Below, one piece after another: positions 1-6,774 of a DNA stretch of 7,981 nt. Each line of letters opens with the position of its first letter. The first letter of the stretch is position 1. Below the pieces are notes generated by a model that ran no database searches, was not told the origin of the DNA, and saw only the letters and a list, made by a program, of their open reading frames with translations. Source of the DNA: an uncultured Peptococcaceae bacterium (GTDB lineage Bacteria > Bacillota > Dehalobacteriia > UBA7702); NCBI GenBank assembly GCA_937919295.1, contig CALFRX010000186.1, positions 1-7,981 of the forward strand, read 5' to 3'. Both the position numbers and the translations under genes were made by a program.

Positions 1-57
1 CGCAAACAGTCGTGGGGCAAGGGGTTCGCCGCGCATCAGACTTTGTCGACGGCCTAA
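1..57 (+). CDS. C-terminal tail of an unidentified protein (partial)
   Basis: Reading from base 1, frame 1 is open and ends in TAA at 55-57, directly at the base of the terminator that starts at 57. The visible tail is 18 residues ending HQTLSTA. The other two plus frames are also open over this short stretch, so the frame is chosen only because its stop abuts the terminator, as is usual for a last gene of a transcription unit. I do not recognise the protein. It could instead be the 3' end of a non-coding transcript. Confidence 0.3.
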   Translation, partial: RKQSWGKGFAAHQTLSTA

Positions 58-82
58 GACACCGAAAGGTGTCTATTTTTTT
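57..82 (+). terminator. Rho-independent terminator of the upstream plus-strand gene
   Basis: Perfect 7-bp stem AGACACC/GGTGTCT (57-63 with 68-74) closed by a GAAA tetraloop, then an A and seven T residues (76-82). The T-run is only on the plus-strand side, so it ends the transcript entering from the left edge. It does not end the minus-strand regulator whose stop lies at 103. Confidence 0.88.
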
Positions 83-102
83 ATATGTTCACATCGCGTT
101 TT

Positions 103-537
103 TCACGAATCCCTTTGTTTTTCCAGTTTCACGGTAAGCGTATGCAGGTTTTGAATAGTGATACGGTTTAAAAAGTGCTCTATTTTTTCCACCTGTTCCA
201 ATTCGTCTTCCGTATGGTTTAATACGCACAAAAAGCAGTGCAGCACTTTATGTCGATAAAGTAAATAAGTACCTTCTGTCTGGCCTTTTTCTGTCAAAGA
301 AATGTATCCGTAATTTTCAAAATCAACGTAACCGGCTTCTTTCAATTGACGGATCATTTTTGACGCGGAAGATGGTTTTACATGCAGTTTATAGGCAAGC
401 TCCCCGATACGGACAACTTTATTTTCTTGCAGCAGACGGCTGATCATCTCCAAATAATCTTCCATGGCCGGTGTCAACGAGGCTGCTTCTTTAACCTGAT
501 ACCCCTTTAACGTATAAAAGTCCCCTGATTTATCCAT
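103..537 (-). CDS. DtxR/MntR-family metal-dependent transcriptional repressor
   Basis: A 144-residue winged-helix regulator, close to the size of two-domain MntR (142 residues in B. subtilis) and lacking the SH3-like third domain of DtxR/IdeR. The N-terminal motif SLTPAMEDYLEMI opens the DNA-binding domain, and the recognition-helix region reads KPSSASKMIRQLKEAGYV (54-71). Residues matching the MntR metal ligands are D27, E30, H96, E117, E120 and H121 (family pattern D8, E11, H77, E99, E102, H103). Aspartate at the first position is MntR-like; DtxR has Met there. I chose the ATG at 537 because GGGGTG sits 6 nt upstream; an in-frame ATG at 606 would lie inside the candidate operator. It is divergent from feoAB, so it probably represses that operon and perhaps itself when metal is plentiful. 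Iron or manganese as effector is unresolved. I see no clear terminator after the stop. Confidence 0.87.
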   Translation of the reverse strand: MDKSGDFYTLKGYQVKEAASLTPAMEDYLEMISRLLQENKVVRIGELAYKLHVKPSSASKMIRQLKEAGYVDFENYGYISLTEKGQTEGTYLLYRHKVLHCFLCVLNHTEDELEQVEKIEHFLNRITIQNLHTLTVKLEKQRDS

Positions 538-605
538 TGTTTTCACCCCGAATATCCTTTCTTCAGCGCGGTAACCATTTTGCCGGATGCAGAATACGAT
601 ATGCA

Positions 606-630
606 TTAGGGAAAAGTTTCCTTATCCTAA
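606..630. promoter_or_regulatory. Candidate metal-regulator operator between the regulator and feoA
   Basis: Two nested inverted repeats lie in the 116-bp divergent intergenic region: TTAGG at 606-610 with CCTAA at 626-630, and GGAAA at 610-614 with TTTCC at 617-621. The outer arms match those of the DtxR/IdeR box (TTAGGn9CCTAA), but the spacing here is 15 instead of 9. A TAAAAT that could act as the feoA -10 overlaps the right arm (628-633), so a bound repressor would block it; I found no convincing -35. Assignment as operator is inference from position and symmetry. Confidence 0.35.
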
Positions 631-653
631 AATATTTCAGGGAGGCTAAATAT

Positions 654-890
654 ATGAGTAAAGTACTGCTTTTATCCCACTTGAAGCCAGGAGAAAAAGC
701 CACAGTCAAAGAATTATCGACCGAAGGGAATATGCGCCGTCGCTTACTGGACATCGGCCTGATCGAAAATACCGAGGTAGAATGCTTGGGACGCAGCCCC
801 GGGGGCGATCCTTCCGCTTTTTTAATTCGCGGTGCCGTGATCGCCATCCGTTCCGAAGATTGCGCCGGTATTATGCTTGGAACTTGCTGA
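654..890 (+). CDS. feoA: FeoA, SH3-like accessory protein of ferrous iron transport
   Basis: A 78-residue cytosolic protein, the usual FeoA length. It is a small beta-barrel (SH3-like) that is thought to interact with FeoB and modulate Fe(II) uptake. Family signatures visible are LKPGEKATVKEL (10-21), the MRRRLLDIGL helix (27-36; family pattern RRLLDMGL) and the late strands FLIRGAVIAIR (56-66) followed by the C-terminal AGIMLG. The ATG at 654 is preceded by GGAGG at 641-645, 8 nt upstream; the frame is open further upstream, but that part overlaps the divergent promoter region and is not FeoA-like. It is first in the operon: feoB starts 13 nt after its stop. Likely under control of the divergent DtxR-type repressor. 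Confidence 0.94.
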   Translation: MSKVLLLSHLKPGEKATVKELSTEGNMRRRLLDIGLIENTEVECLGRSPGGDPSAFLIRGAVIAIRSEDCAGIMLGTC

Positions 891-903
891 AAGGAGAAAA
901 CAT

Positions 904-3048
904 ATGGGGCTTACCAACTCTACAATGGGAATAAAAGCCGTTGACTCAGGTCTAAAAATCAAAAGACACACCGCCTGCGATCAAGTCATCGCCCTGGCTG
1001 GGAATCCGAACGTCGGCAAAAGCACCGTCTTCAACGGTCTGACCGGAATGAATCAACACACTGGGAACTGGCCCGGAAAGACCGTTACCAACGCACAAGG
1101 ATATTGTTCGGGCAAGAATCATTCCTACGTTATGGTTGATATCCCCGGCGCATACTCCCTTATGGCACATTCCGCCGAAGAAGAGGTCGCCCGCAACTTT
1201 ATTTGTTTTGGCGACCCCGACGCGGTGGTCGTTGTCTGCGACGCAACTTGTTTGGAACGCAACTTAAACCTGGTGCTTCAAATTCTTGAAATCGCAACGA
1301 AAGTTGTCGTCTGCGTCAATTTGATGGATGAAGCCAAGCGAAAGAAAATCAAAATTGATCTCGACGGTTTATCCGATCAACTCGGCGTGCCGGTCGTTGC
1401 TGTGGTCGCGCGAAAAAAGAAAAGTTTATCGCGGCTAATGGATACCCTCGATACCGTCATTGAAGGAAAAAATAAAAAGACGCCCTTAAAAATCCGCTAT
1501 CCCCAGGCAATTGAAACCGCAATTGACATGATTGAGCCTCTTGTACGGGAAAAAAGCGGCAACCGCATCAACAGCCGTTGGCTCAGTCTCAAGTTATTGG
1601 ACCCGGATCCGTCGTTAATTCAAGAGATCGATTCCTATCTCGGAGAAGCCTTTTTAAAAGATGCCGCATTAAGCAGCAGGGTTCAGCAGGCCATAGAAAT
1701 GCTGCAGAATAGGGGAATCAGCACAAACAAAATCAAGGATATGATCGTCTCCAGTCTGGTCTTGACAGCGGAAGGGATTTCTCGGAAAACAGTGACCTAT
1801 GCAAAGGAAACATATAACAACACGGATCGCCAAATCGACCGTATCCTGACGAGTAAATGGGCCGGTTACCCCATTATGTTGTTACTGTTGGCGCTGGTTT
1901 TTTGGCTGACCATCACCGGCGCGAATTACCCCTCGCAAATAATCTCCACCGTATTATTTTGGTTTCAGGATCGCTTAACGGATTTCTTTCATTTCCTTCA
2001 CACCCCAAGTTGGCTTTACGGTATGCTGGTTTTGGGCGTTTACCGCGTTTTGGCCTGGGTTGTTTCTGTTATGTTGCCCCCAATGGCGATTTTCTTCCCG
2101 CTTTTTACCCTCCTGGAAGATGCCGGTTATCTGCCGCGCGTAGCATACAATTTAGATAGGCCGTTTAAGCGCTGCTCCGCCTGTGGCAAGCAGGCGCTGA
2201 CCATGTGTATGGGCTTTGGCTGCAACGCCGCGGGGATCATTGGTTGCCGGATCATCGACTCTCCCCGGGAACGCTTATTGGCGATCCTCACCAATAATTT
2301 TGTGCCGTGTAACGGAAGGTTCCCTACATTAATCGCGATACTGATGATGTTTTTTGTCTTTACCTCGGGAAGCCTTTCCTCTTCATTATTATCCGCCGTT
2401 TTGTTAACCGCCGTCATTGTTCTCGGCATTATGGTTACCTTTGCCGTTACAAAGCTACTTTCCAAAACCGTTTTAAAGGGCGTACCCTCTTCCTTTACCT
2501 TGGAATTGCCGCCCTATCGAAAGCCGCAAATCGGGCCCGTGATCGTACGCTCCATTTTTGACCGTACTTTATTTGTGCTTACACGGGCAATGGTTGTCGC
2601 CGCGCCGGCAGGGTTGGTCATCTGGCTCATGGCCAATATAATGATCGGCGATACGAGTCTCCTTAGCCTCTGCGCCACGTTTTTAGACCCGTTTGCGAAA
2701 CTCCTTGGCTTAGACGGAGTTATCCTGCTGGCTTTTATTTTAGGTCTGCCGGCCAACGAAATCGTCGTGCCCATTATCATTATGGCTTATATGGCTCAAG
2801 GAAGTATTTTGGAATTGGATAGCCTTACCGAAATGAAGCAGCTTTTCGTTGCCAATGGCTGGACTTGGGTAACCGCCATCAGCACGATGTTATTCTCCCT
2901 GATGCACTGGCCTTGTTCCACCACCTTACTGACGATCAAAAAAGAAACCGGCAGTTGGAAATGGACGGCATTGGCTTTTCTTATCCCCACGGTGATTGGT
3001 CTTACAACATGTTTCCTTTTTGCATCGGCATCAAGGTTATTTATATAA
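904..3048 (+). CDS. feoB: FeoB, Fe(II) transporter with N-terminal G domain
   Basis: A 714-residue inner-membrane protein that imports Fe(II), of normal family length. The cytosolic GTPase domain shows G1 GNPNVGKS (33-40), a G2 threonine in GNWPGKT (54-60), G3 DIPG (79-82) and G4 NLMD (139-142), followed by the helical GDI-like spacer. The membrane part starts near residue 320 (PIMLLLLALVFWL). It contains the two conserved Cys gate regions in a variant form: GFGCNAAG (437-444; classical form GFGCNVPA) and PCNGRFP (468-474; classical PCSARLP). Two extra Cys lie in CSACGK (about 425-430). The ATG at 904 has AAAGGAG (891-897) 6 nt upstream; in-frame codons back to 877 overlap feoA and lack such a site. 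The gene ends at a bidirectional terminator. Manganese as substrate is possible, given the MntR-like regulator next door. Confidence 0.96.
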   Translation: MGLTNSTMGIKAVDSGLKIKRHTACDQVIALAGNPNVGKSTVFNGLTGMNQHTGNWPGKTVTNAQGYCSGKNHSYVMVDIPGAYSLMAHSAEEEVARNFICFGDPDAVVVVCDATCLERNLNLVLQILEIATKVVVCVNLMDEAKRKKIKIDLDGLSDQLGVPVVAVVARKKKSLSRLMDTLDTVIEGKNKKTPLKIRYPQAIETAIDMIEPLVREKSGNRINSRWLSLKLLDPDPSLIQEIDSYLGEAFLKDAALSSRVQQAIEMLQNRGISTNKIKDMIVSSLVLTAEGISRKTVTYAKETYNNTDRQIDRILTSKWAGYPIMLLLLALVFWLTITGANYPSQIISTVLFWFQDRLTDFFHFLHTPSWLYGMLVLGVYRVLAWVVSVMLPPMAIFFPLFTLLEDAGYLPRVAYNLDRPFKRCSACGKQALTMCMGFGCNAAGIIGCRIIDSPRERLLAILTNNFVPCNGRFPTLIAILMMFFVFTSGSLSSSLLSAVLLTAVIVLGIMVTFAVTKLLSKTVLKGVPSSFTLELPPYRKPQIGPVIVRSIFDRTLFVLTRAMVVAAPAGLVIWLMANIMIGDTSLLSLCATFLDPFAKLLGLDGVILLAFILGLPANEIVVPIIIMAYMAQGSILELDSLTEMKQLFVANGWTWVTAISTMLFSLMHWPCSTTLLTIKKETGSWKWTALAFLIPTVIGLTTCFLFASASRLFI

Positions 3049-3060
3049 TATTCCGCAACA

Positions 3061-3092
3061 AAAAGCCGCAGCTACACTAAACTGCGGCTTTT
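3061..3092. terminator. Bidirectional terminator shared by feoB and prs
   Basis: Perfect 11-bp inverted repeat AAAAGCCGCAG (3061-3071) / CTGCGGCTTTT (3082-3092) around a 10-nt loop. It lies between the feoB stop (3048) and the convergent prs stop (3106). The A/T ends give a T-run on either strand, so it can end both transcripts. Confidence 0.88.
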
Positions 3093-3105
3093 ATGATATT
3101 GATCT

Positions 3106-4056
3106 TTATTCAAACAACCTGCTGACGGACAAATTATTGTTGACAGAACGAATCGCTTCACCGAGGAGGGAACCGACGGAGAGGATCTTAAACTTATCGT
3201 TTTCCGAAACGGCCGGACTGCGCTGGGGGATCGTATTGGTGACCACCACTTCCTTGATCTTGGAGTGGGTCAGCCGTTCCACGGCAGGGCCGCTGAAAAG
3301 CGCGTGAGTACAACAAACATGGATTTCCTTGGCGCCCCGATTCAAAATGGCGTCGGCGCCCAAACAGATGGTACCGGCGGAATCAATGATATCATCCACC
3401 ATGATACAGGCTTTATCCTTGACATCACCGATGATGTTCATAATCTCCGCTTCTCCCGGTTTGGGACGGCGCTTATCAATGATGGCAATGCCGCAATGGA
3501 GCCGTCCGGCCAGATCTCTGGCACGGATCACGCCGCCGATATCGGGGGAAACAACAACAACATCATCGTTAAAGTTCTTTTTCTTATAGTAGTTGGCCAG
3601 AATGGGCATGGCCGAAAGGTGTTCCATGGGGATATCGAAAAACCCTTCGATGGCCTTGGCGTGGAGATCCATACAGATGATACGGTCCGCGCCGGCAGCG
3701 GTGATCAAGTTGGCCACTAACTTGGCGCTGATCGGATCCCGAGGCTTGCTTTTCCGTTCCTGGCGGGCATAACCGTAATAAGGCACCACCGCCGTGATCT
3801 GCCTGGCCGAAGAGCGACGCATGGCATCAATCATCACCAAAAGCTCCATGAGATTGTCATTGACCTTGGGACAGGTAGGCTGCAAAATATATACATCACA
3901 ACCTCTGACGCTCTCATCGATGTATGTCGCGACTTCACCGTCGCGGAAACGCTGCACCATACAATCGCCAAGACTAATTTTCAGGTGGTCCGCCATTTCC
4001 CTGGCAAGCGTCGGGTTTGCGTTGCCCGCAAACAGTTTCAATGTCATCTCGTTCAT
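3106..4056 (-). CDS. prs: Ribose-phosphate pyrophosphokinase (PRPP synthase, class I)
   Basis: A 316-residue cytosolic enzyme making PRPP from ribose 5-phosphate and ATP, for purine, pyrimidine, NAD, His and Trp synthesis. Length fits class I enzymes (315-317). Motifs seen: FAGNANP near the N-terminus, YYGYARQERK (93-102; ATP site), the metal-binding His in DLHA (H132), PDIGGVIRAR (171-180), the catalytic flexible loop KRRPKPGEAE (195-204), and the ribose-5-phosphate/PRPP loop VDDIIDSAGT (220-229). The PDIGG segment carries Ile where PDHGG or PDVGG is more common. The ATG at 4056 is preceded by GGAGGG (4063-4068) with 6 nt spacing. It lies 53 nt downstream of glmU on the same strand, the conserved Gram-positive glmU-prs order, and is probably cotranscribed with it. 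Transcription ends at the hairpin at 3061-3092. Confidence 0.97.
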   Translation of the reverse strand: MNEMTLKLFAGNANPTLAREMADHLKISLGDCMVQRFRDGEVATYIDESVRGCDVYILQPTCPKVNDNLMELLVMIDAMRRSSARQITAVVPYYGYARQERKSKPRDPISAKLVANLITAAGADRIICMDLHAKAIEGFFDIPMEHLSAMPILANYYKKKNFNDDVVVVSPDIGGVIRARDLAGRLHCGIAIIDKRRPKPGEAEIMNIIGDVKDKACIMVDDIIDSAGTICLGADAILNRGAKEIHVCCTHALFSGPAVERLTHSKIKEVVVTNTIPQRSPAVSENDKFKILSVGSLLGEAIRSVNNNLSVSRLFE

Positions 4057-4109
4057 TCATAGCCCTCCACTGTTTTCATATAGCATTAAAATCTAATATC
4101 AAACATCAT

Positions 4110-5492
4110 TTACTCTTTATTCAGCTTCCGAAACCGTGCCGCCCAGCCTTCCACATTGGTCTGATGGTTCCGCGCCACGGCCAATGCGTCTGTGGGCACA
4201 TCCTTCGTAATGGTACTTCCGGCGCCGATGTAGGCACCGTCCTCGATATGAACGGGGGAAACGAGGTTGACGTTACAGCCGACAAAAGCATGGTCCCCAA
4301 TGGTGGTGCGGGTCTTATGGAAACCGTCGTAATTACAGGTAATCGTACCGCAAGCAATGTTGCAGCCGCTGCCGATGTCACTATCGCCAACGTAGGTCAG
4401 ATGAGGCACCTTGGTGTTCTCACCGATACTGCTGTTTTTGACTTCCACAAAATCGCCGATTTTGACGTGATCCGCCAAAACGGTACCGGGACGAAGGTAG
4501 GAAAATGGACCGATGCAACAAGCATCGCCAATTTGGGTTTCTTTGGCAACGCTGCGCCAAAAGGTCACCCTGTCGCCTAAAACGGTATCGGTCAATTCGG
4601 CGGTGGGCCCCACATGGCAGCCTTCACCGATGACGGTCTTACCCCTGATGATGGAAAAAGGTTCTATGACGGTATCCGCACCGATTTCGGCCGCCACATC
4701 GATCCAGGTGGTATCGGGATCGATCAGGGTCACGCCGTCTCTCATCACCGCTTCGGCTTTGCGGCGGCGCAGAATTTTGGCGGCCTCCGCCAACTGCACC
4801 CGGTCGTTAACGCCTTTGACTTCTTCAAAATCGGCGATGGCATAGGCCCCGGTTTTGCCGCCGGTTTCACGACAAATCGCAACGGTATCCGTAAGATAGA
4901 GCTCTCCCTGGCGGTTATTATTTGCGAGCTGCCCCACAGCTTTTTTCAAAAAAGCGAGATCAAAACAGTAAACGCCGCTGTTGATCTCCTGCACCGCCTT
5001 TTCCGTAACTGTGGCGTCTTTTTCTTCCACAATACGGCAAACCTGATTATTTTTATCGCGGATGATACGGCCGTAGCCGAAAGGATCCGCCAAAGACGCG
5101 GTGAGCACGGTAACGAGATTGCCGCTATCCTCGTGGCAGGCCAGCAACGCAGTTAGGGTTTCCCCGCGCAAAAGCGGCGTATCGCCACAGAGAACCAAAA
5201 CAGTACCGTTTTCTTTATCAGAAAAGGCACTATTAAGCGCGGTTTTGACGGCATGACCCGTCCCTTTCTGCTCCTCTTGTAAAACAAAGGCGGTTTCCCC
5301 GGCAAAGGCGGCCTCGACTTCTGCTTTACCGTGACCGACAACGGTAAAAATCCCGTCGCTTTCGATGGCGGCGGCGGCAGTCAACACATGATAGAGCATG
5401 GGATGAAAGGCAACCTCATGCAGGACTTTGGGCAGATCGGATTTCATGCGCGTACCCTTCCCCGCGGCCAAAACCAAAATATATTTCGACAA
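4110..5492 (-). CDS. glmU: Bifunctional GlmU: GlcN-1-P acetyltransferase / GlcNAc-1-P uridylyltransferase
   Basis: A 460-residue cytosolic enzyme carrying out the last two steps to UDP-GlcNAc, the precursor of peptidoglycan and other envelope glycans. The N-terminal uridylyltransferase has LAAGKGTRMKSDLPKVLH (8-25), QKGTGHA (75-81; uracil site), GDTPLL with metal-binding D104, and GVND with N229. The C-terminal part is a left-handed beta-helix of hexapeptide repeats (about 260-430), with RPGT (334-337) and the catalytic His in HLTYVGD (H364; H363 in E. coli). The start is a TTG at 5490-5492: the conserved N-terminus begins there, and in the same frame a TGA interrupts 12 bases upstream. GGAG lies 9 nt before the TTG. 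The gene has its own promoter candidate at 5566-5595 and leads into prs. Confidence 0.97.
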   Translation of the reverse strand: MSKYILVLAAGKGTRMKSDLPKVLHEVAFHPMLYHVLTAAAAIESDGIFTVVGHGKAEVEAAFAGETAFVLQEEQKGTGHAVKTALNSAFSDKENGTVLVLCGDTPLLRGETLTALLACHEDSGNLVTVLTASLADPFGYGRIIRDKNNQVCRIVEEKDATVTEKAVQEINSGVYCFDLAFLKKAVGQLANNNRQGELYLTDTVAICRETGGKTGAYAIADFEEVKGVNDRVQLAEAAKILRRRKAEAVMRDGVTLIDPDTTWIDVAAEIGADTVIEPFSIIRGKTVIGEGCHVGPTAELTDTVLGDRVTFWRSVAKETQIGDACCIGPFSYLRPGTVLADHVKIGDFVEVKNSSIGENTKVPHLTYVGDSDIGSGCNIACGTITCNYDGFHKTRTTIGDHAFVGCNVNLVSPVHIEDGAYIGAGSTITKDVPTDALAVARNHQTNVEGWAARFRKLNKE

Positions 5493-5565
5493 AAAAGATC
5501 ACTCCATTACATATTCAAAAATGACTGACAATGGATGAAAACATATTTCTCCATTTCACAATGAT

Positions 5566-5595
5566 ATTATAGCTCTTTTCCTTAAAAAATGCAAA
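5566..5595 (-). promoter_or_regulatory. Sigma-A-like promoter for glmU-prs
   Basis: On the minus strand, a perfect -10 TATAAT (5571-5566) lies 18 nt downstream of a TTTGCA -35-like hexamer (5595-5590; 4 of 6 consensus; TTGCAT with 17-nt spacing is an alternative). Predicted start near 5559, giving a leader of about 65 nt before the TTG of glmU. The -35 overlaps the left arm of the hairpin downstream of spoVG, so termination of spoVG and initiation of glmU are packed together. Confidence 0.62.
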
Positions 5596-5649
5596 TAGCC
5601 GCAGAAAAGTAGGGACGGATTTCTCCGCCCCTTGACTGCGGCATTTTTT
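5584..5649. terminator. Large two-tier hairpin downstream of spoVG, likely terminator
   Basis: Nested inverted repeats: outer AAAAAATGC (5584-5592) with GCATTTTTT (5641-5649), middle GCCGCAG (5598-5604) with CTGCGGC (5636-5642), and an inner tip pairing GGG-CGGA (5612-5619) with TCCGCCC (5624-5630). The outer and middle right arms share two bases. A T-run follows on both strands. It lies between the spoVG stop (5695) and the glmU promoter, so it most likely ends or attenuates spoVG transcripts. It could also act as a 3' stabiliser with partial readthrough into glmU. Confidence 0.65.
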
Positions 5650-5694
5650 GATCTAAAAAAAACGGAAGTGGGAAGTTTCCACCGCGCTTCCATC

Positions 5695-5988
5695 TTATTC
5701 AGCATGTTCTTCGACGACTTGTTCTTCCCCCGCGGCCAGCGCTTCCTCATATTTTTCCAGGACTCTTGCCTGTAAAATATCGCGGGCTTCCTGTGAAATC
5801 GGGTGCGCAATATCTCGAAATTCTCCGGTCGGCGTTTTCCTGCTTGGCATTGCTACAAAAAGTCCGTTCTGTCCGTCGACCACTTTGACATCATGAATCA
5901 CAAACGCGTCGTCAAGGGTCACGGAAACAATCGCTTTCATCTTACCTTCAGCCAAGATCTTTCTGACTCTCACATCGGTAATATTCAC
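5695..5988 (-). CDS. spoVG: SpoVG-family RNA/DNA-binding regulator
   Basis: A 97-residue protein, the same length as B. subtilis SpoVG. This widely conserved Gram-positive protein binds nucleic acid and affects septation, envelope and virulence traits; it also occurs in bacteria that do not sporulate, so it does not prove sporulation. Signature N-terminus VNITDVRVRKI (family pattern MKITDVRLRKV), then AIVSVTLDDAFVIHDVKVVDG, FVAMPSRKTPTGEFRDIAHPI and an acidic tail (EEQVVEEHAE). The start is the GTG at 5986-5988: GAGAGGGGG (5996-6004) ends 7 nt upstream of it. The in-frame ATG at 6006 would contain that ribosome binding site and extend past the family N-terminus. It is first in the spoVG-glmU-prs group, with its own promoter at 6032-6061. 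Confidence 0.94.
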   Translation of the reverse strand: MNITDVRVRKILAEGKMKAIVSVTLDDAFVIHDVKVVDGQNGLFVAMPSRKTPTGEFRDIAHPISQEARDILQARVLEKYEEALAAGEEQVVEEHAE

Positions 5989-6031
5989 GATTATTCCCCC
6001 TCTCATATGTTAGATTAGTGAATAATTCAAC

Positions 6032-6061
6032 ATTATACATAAAATTCCTTCTTATTTTCAA
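6032..6061 (-). promoter_or_regulatory. Sigma-A-like promoter for spoVG
   Basis: On the minus strand, TTGAAA (6061-6056) and a perfect TATAAT (6037-6032) are separated by 18 nt. The predicted start near 6025 leaves a leader of about 37 nt before the GTG. B. subtilis spoVG uses sigma-H, but this site looks like a vegetative promoter. The -35 shares its first bases with the palindrome at 6061-6081. Confidence 0.65.
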
Positions 6062-6081
6062 CAAAAAATATAATTTTTTGT
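6061..6081. repeat. AT-rich perfect inverted repeat at the IS3/spoVG boundary
   Basis: Perfect 8-bp arms ACAAAAAA (6061-6068) and TTTTTTGT (6074-6081) around TATAA. It lies 12 bp beyond the transposase stop and touches the spoVG -35. With only A/T and one C/G pair per arm it would make a weak terminator. It may end transposase readthrough, or it may be simple AT-rich spacer. Confidence 0.45.
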
Positions 6082-6093
6082 CATTTATTTGAT

Positions 6094-6723
6094 TTATAGC
6101 TCATATTTCGCATACGGAGAATGTTCGTAATTACAGGAGAGTTCAAGCGCATATTCTACCGGGGTCAGGTTATTCAACGATGAATGTGGTCTGACCTGGT
6201 TATATTCCAAACACCAATTTTCAATGGTATCCTTCGCTTCGGGAATGTTTCTGAACCAATGCTGATTCAGACCTGCGGCCCGGAGTTTGCCGTTGAAACT
6301 TTCGATATACCCGTTTTGCGTCGGCCTGCCCGGATCCGTGAAAATGTGTTCCAGCTTGTAATCGTCAGCCCAGGCGTTCATCATATTACGTGTAAATACA
6401 GAACCGTTGTCTGTCAATATTTCTTTTGGTAAACCACGAAAAGGAGCAATCCCATTTAGGACAGCGGTGACTCTTTTACCCGTAAGCGAATGGTTCACCT
6501 CTAACGCCAAGCATTCTCTGGTAACTTCATCAATGACGGTTAATACCCGGATATTCGAACCGTTTCTTCTCCCACCACTGACAAAATCCATTGCCCAACG
6601 TATATTGGGTTCCATTTTTGTGCGTTCCGGCAGCCCACGCTTTTCCTACCTTTTCCTTTTGCTCCGTTTTGGAAGGCTCAACCCGGCTTCCTTGTAAAGC
6701 CTATCTGTTCTTTTATGGTTAAC
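6094..6723 (-). pseudogene. IS3-family transposase (orfB) remnant, N-terminally deleted, nonsense-interrupted
   Basis: From the ATG at 6615 the frame encodes 173 residues of a DDE integrase-core transposase: D10 in WAMDF, D69 in LTDNG and E105 in IESFN, with exactly 35 residues between the last two (DD35E). Hallmarks include DPGRPTQNGYIESFNGKLR (94-112) and RPHSSL (142-147) near the C-terminus, closest in style to the IS407/IS2-like branch of IS3. Upstream the same frame continues through VNHKRTDRLYKEAGLSL (from about 6723), the usual lead-in to the core, but is cut by TAG at 6646-6648. Further upstream no IS3 sequence is recognisable, so orfA and the orfB N-terminus are missing. The catalytic triad is intact but the gene cannot make a full transposase. 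The element appears dead unless an internal start yields a partial protein. Confidence 0.87.
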
Positions 6724-6774
6724 ATTCCGATTGACGAAGTTTTTCGGGATCAGGTCACATTGTTTGGTATGTGG

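Noticed and set aside
537..653. N-terminal extensions of feoA (to 537) and of the regulator (to 606)
   Set aside because: Both would run through the divergent promoter region; the internal starts at 654 and 537 have good ribosome binding sites and match family N-termini.
877..903. Longer FeoB start at 877
   Set aside because: It overlaps feoA and has no clear ribosome binding site, whereas the ATG at 904 follows AAAGGAG.
3049..3105. Possible small RNA between feoB and prs
   Set aside because: The only structure is the terminator hairpin, which fully explains the region.
4017..4580. Long plus-strand reading frame opposite the glmU 3' end (187 codons), with others opposite prs (3265-3720) and glmU (4614-5156)
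   Set aside because: They are antisense to strongly conserved genes, show no recognisable family, no good ribosome binding site, and low-complexity translations typical of frame shadows.
6186..6200. TGACCTG within the transposase gene as the matching IS end for 6757-6737
   Set aside because: It lies inside the conserved coding region (RPHSSL area) and the match is only about 7 bases, so probably chance.
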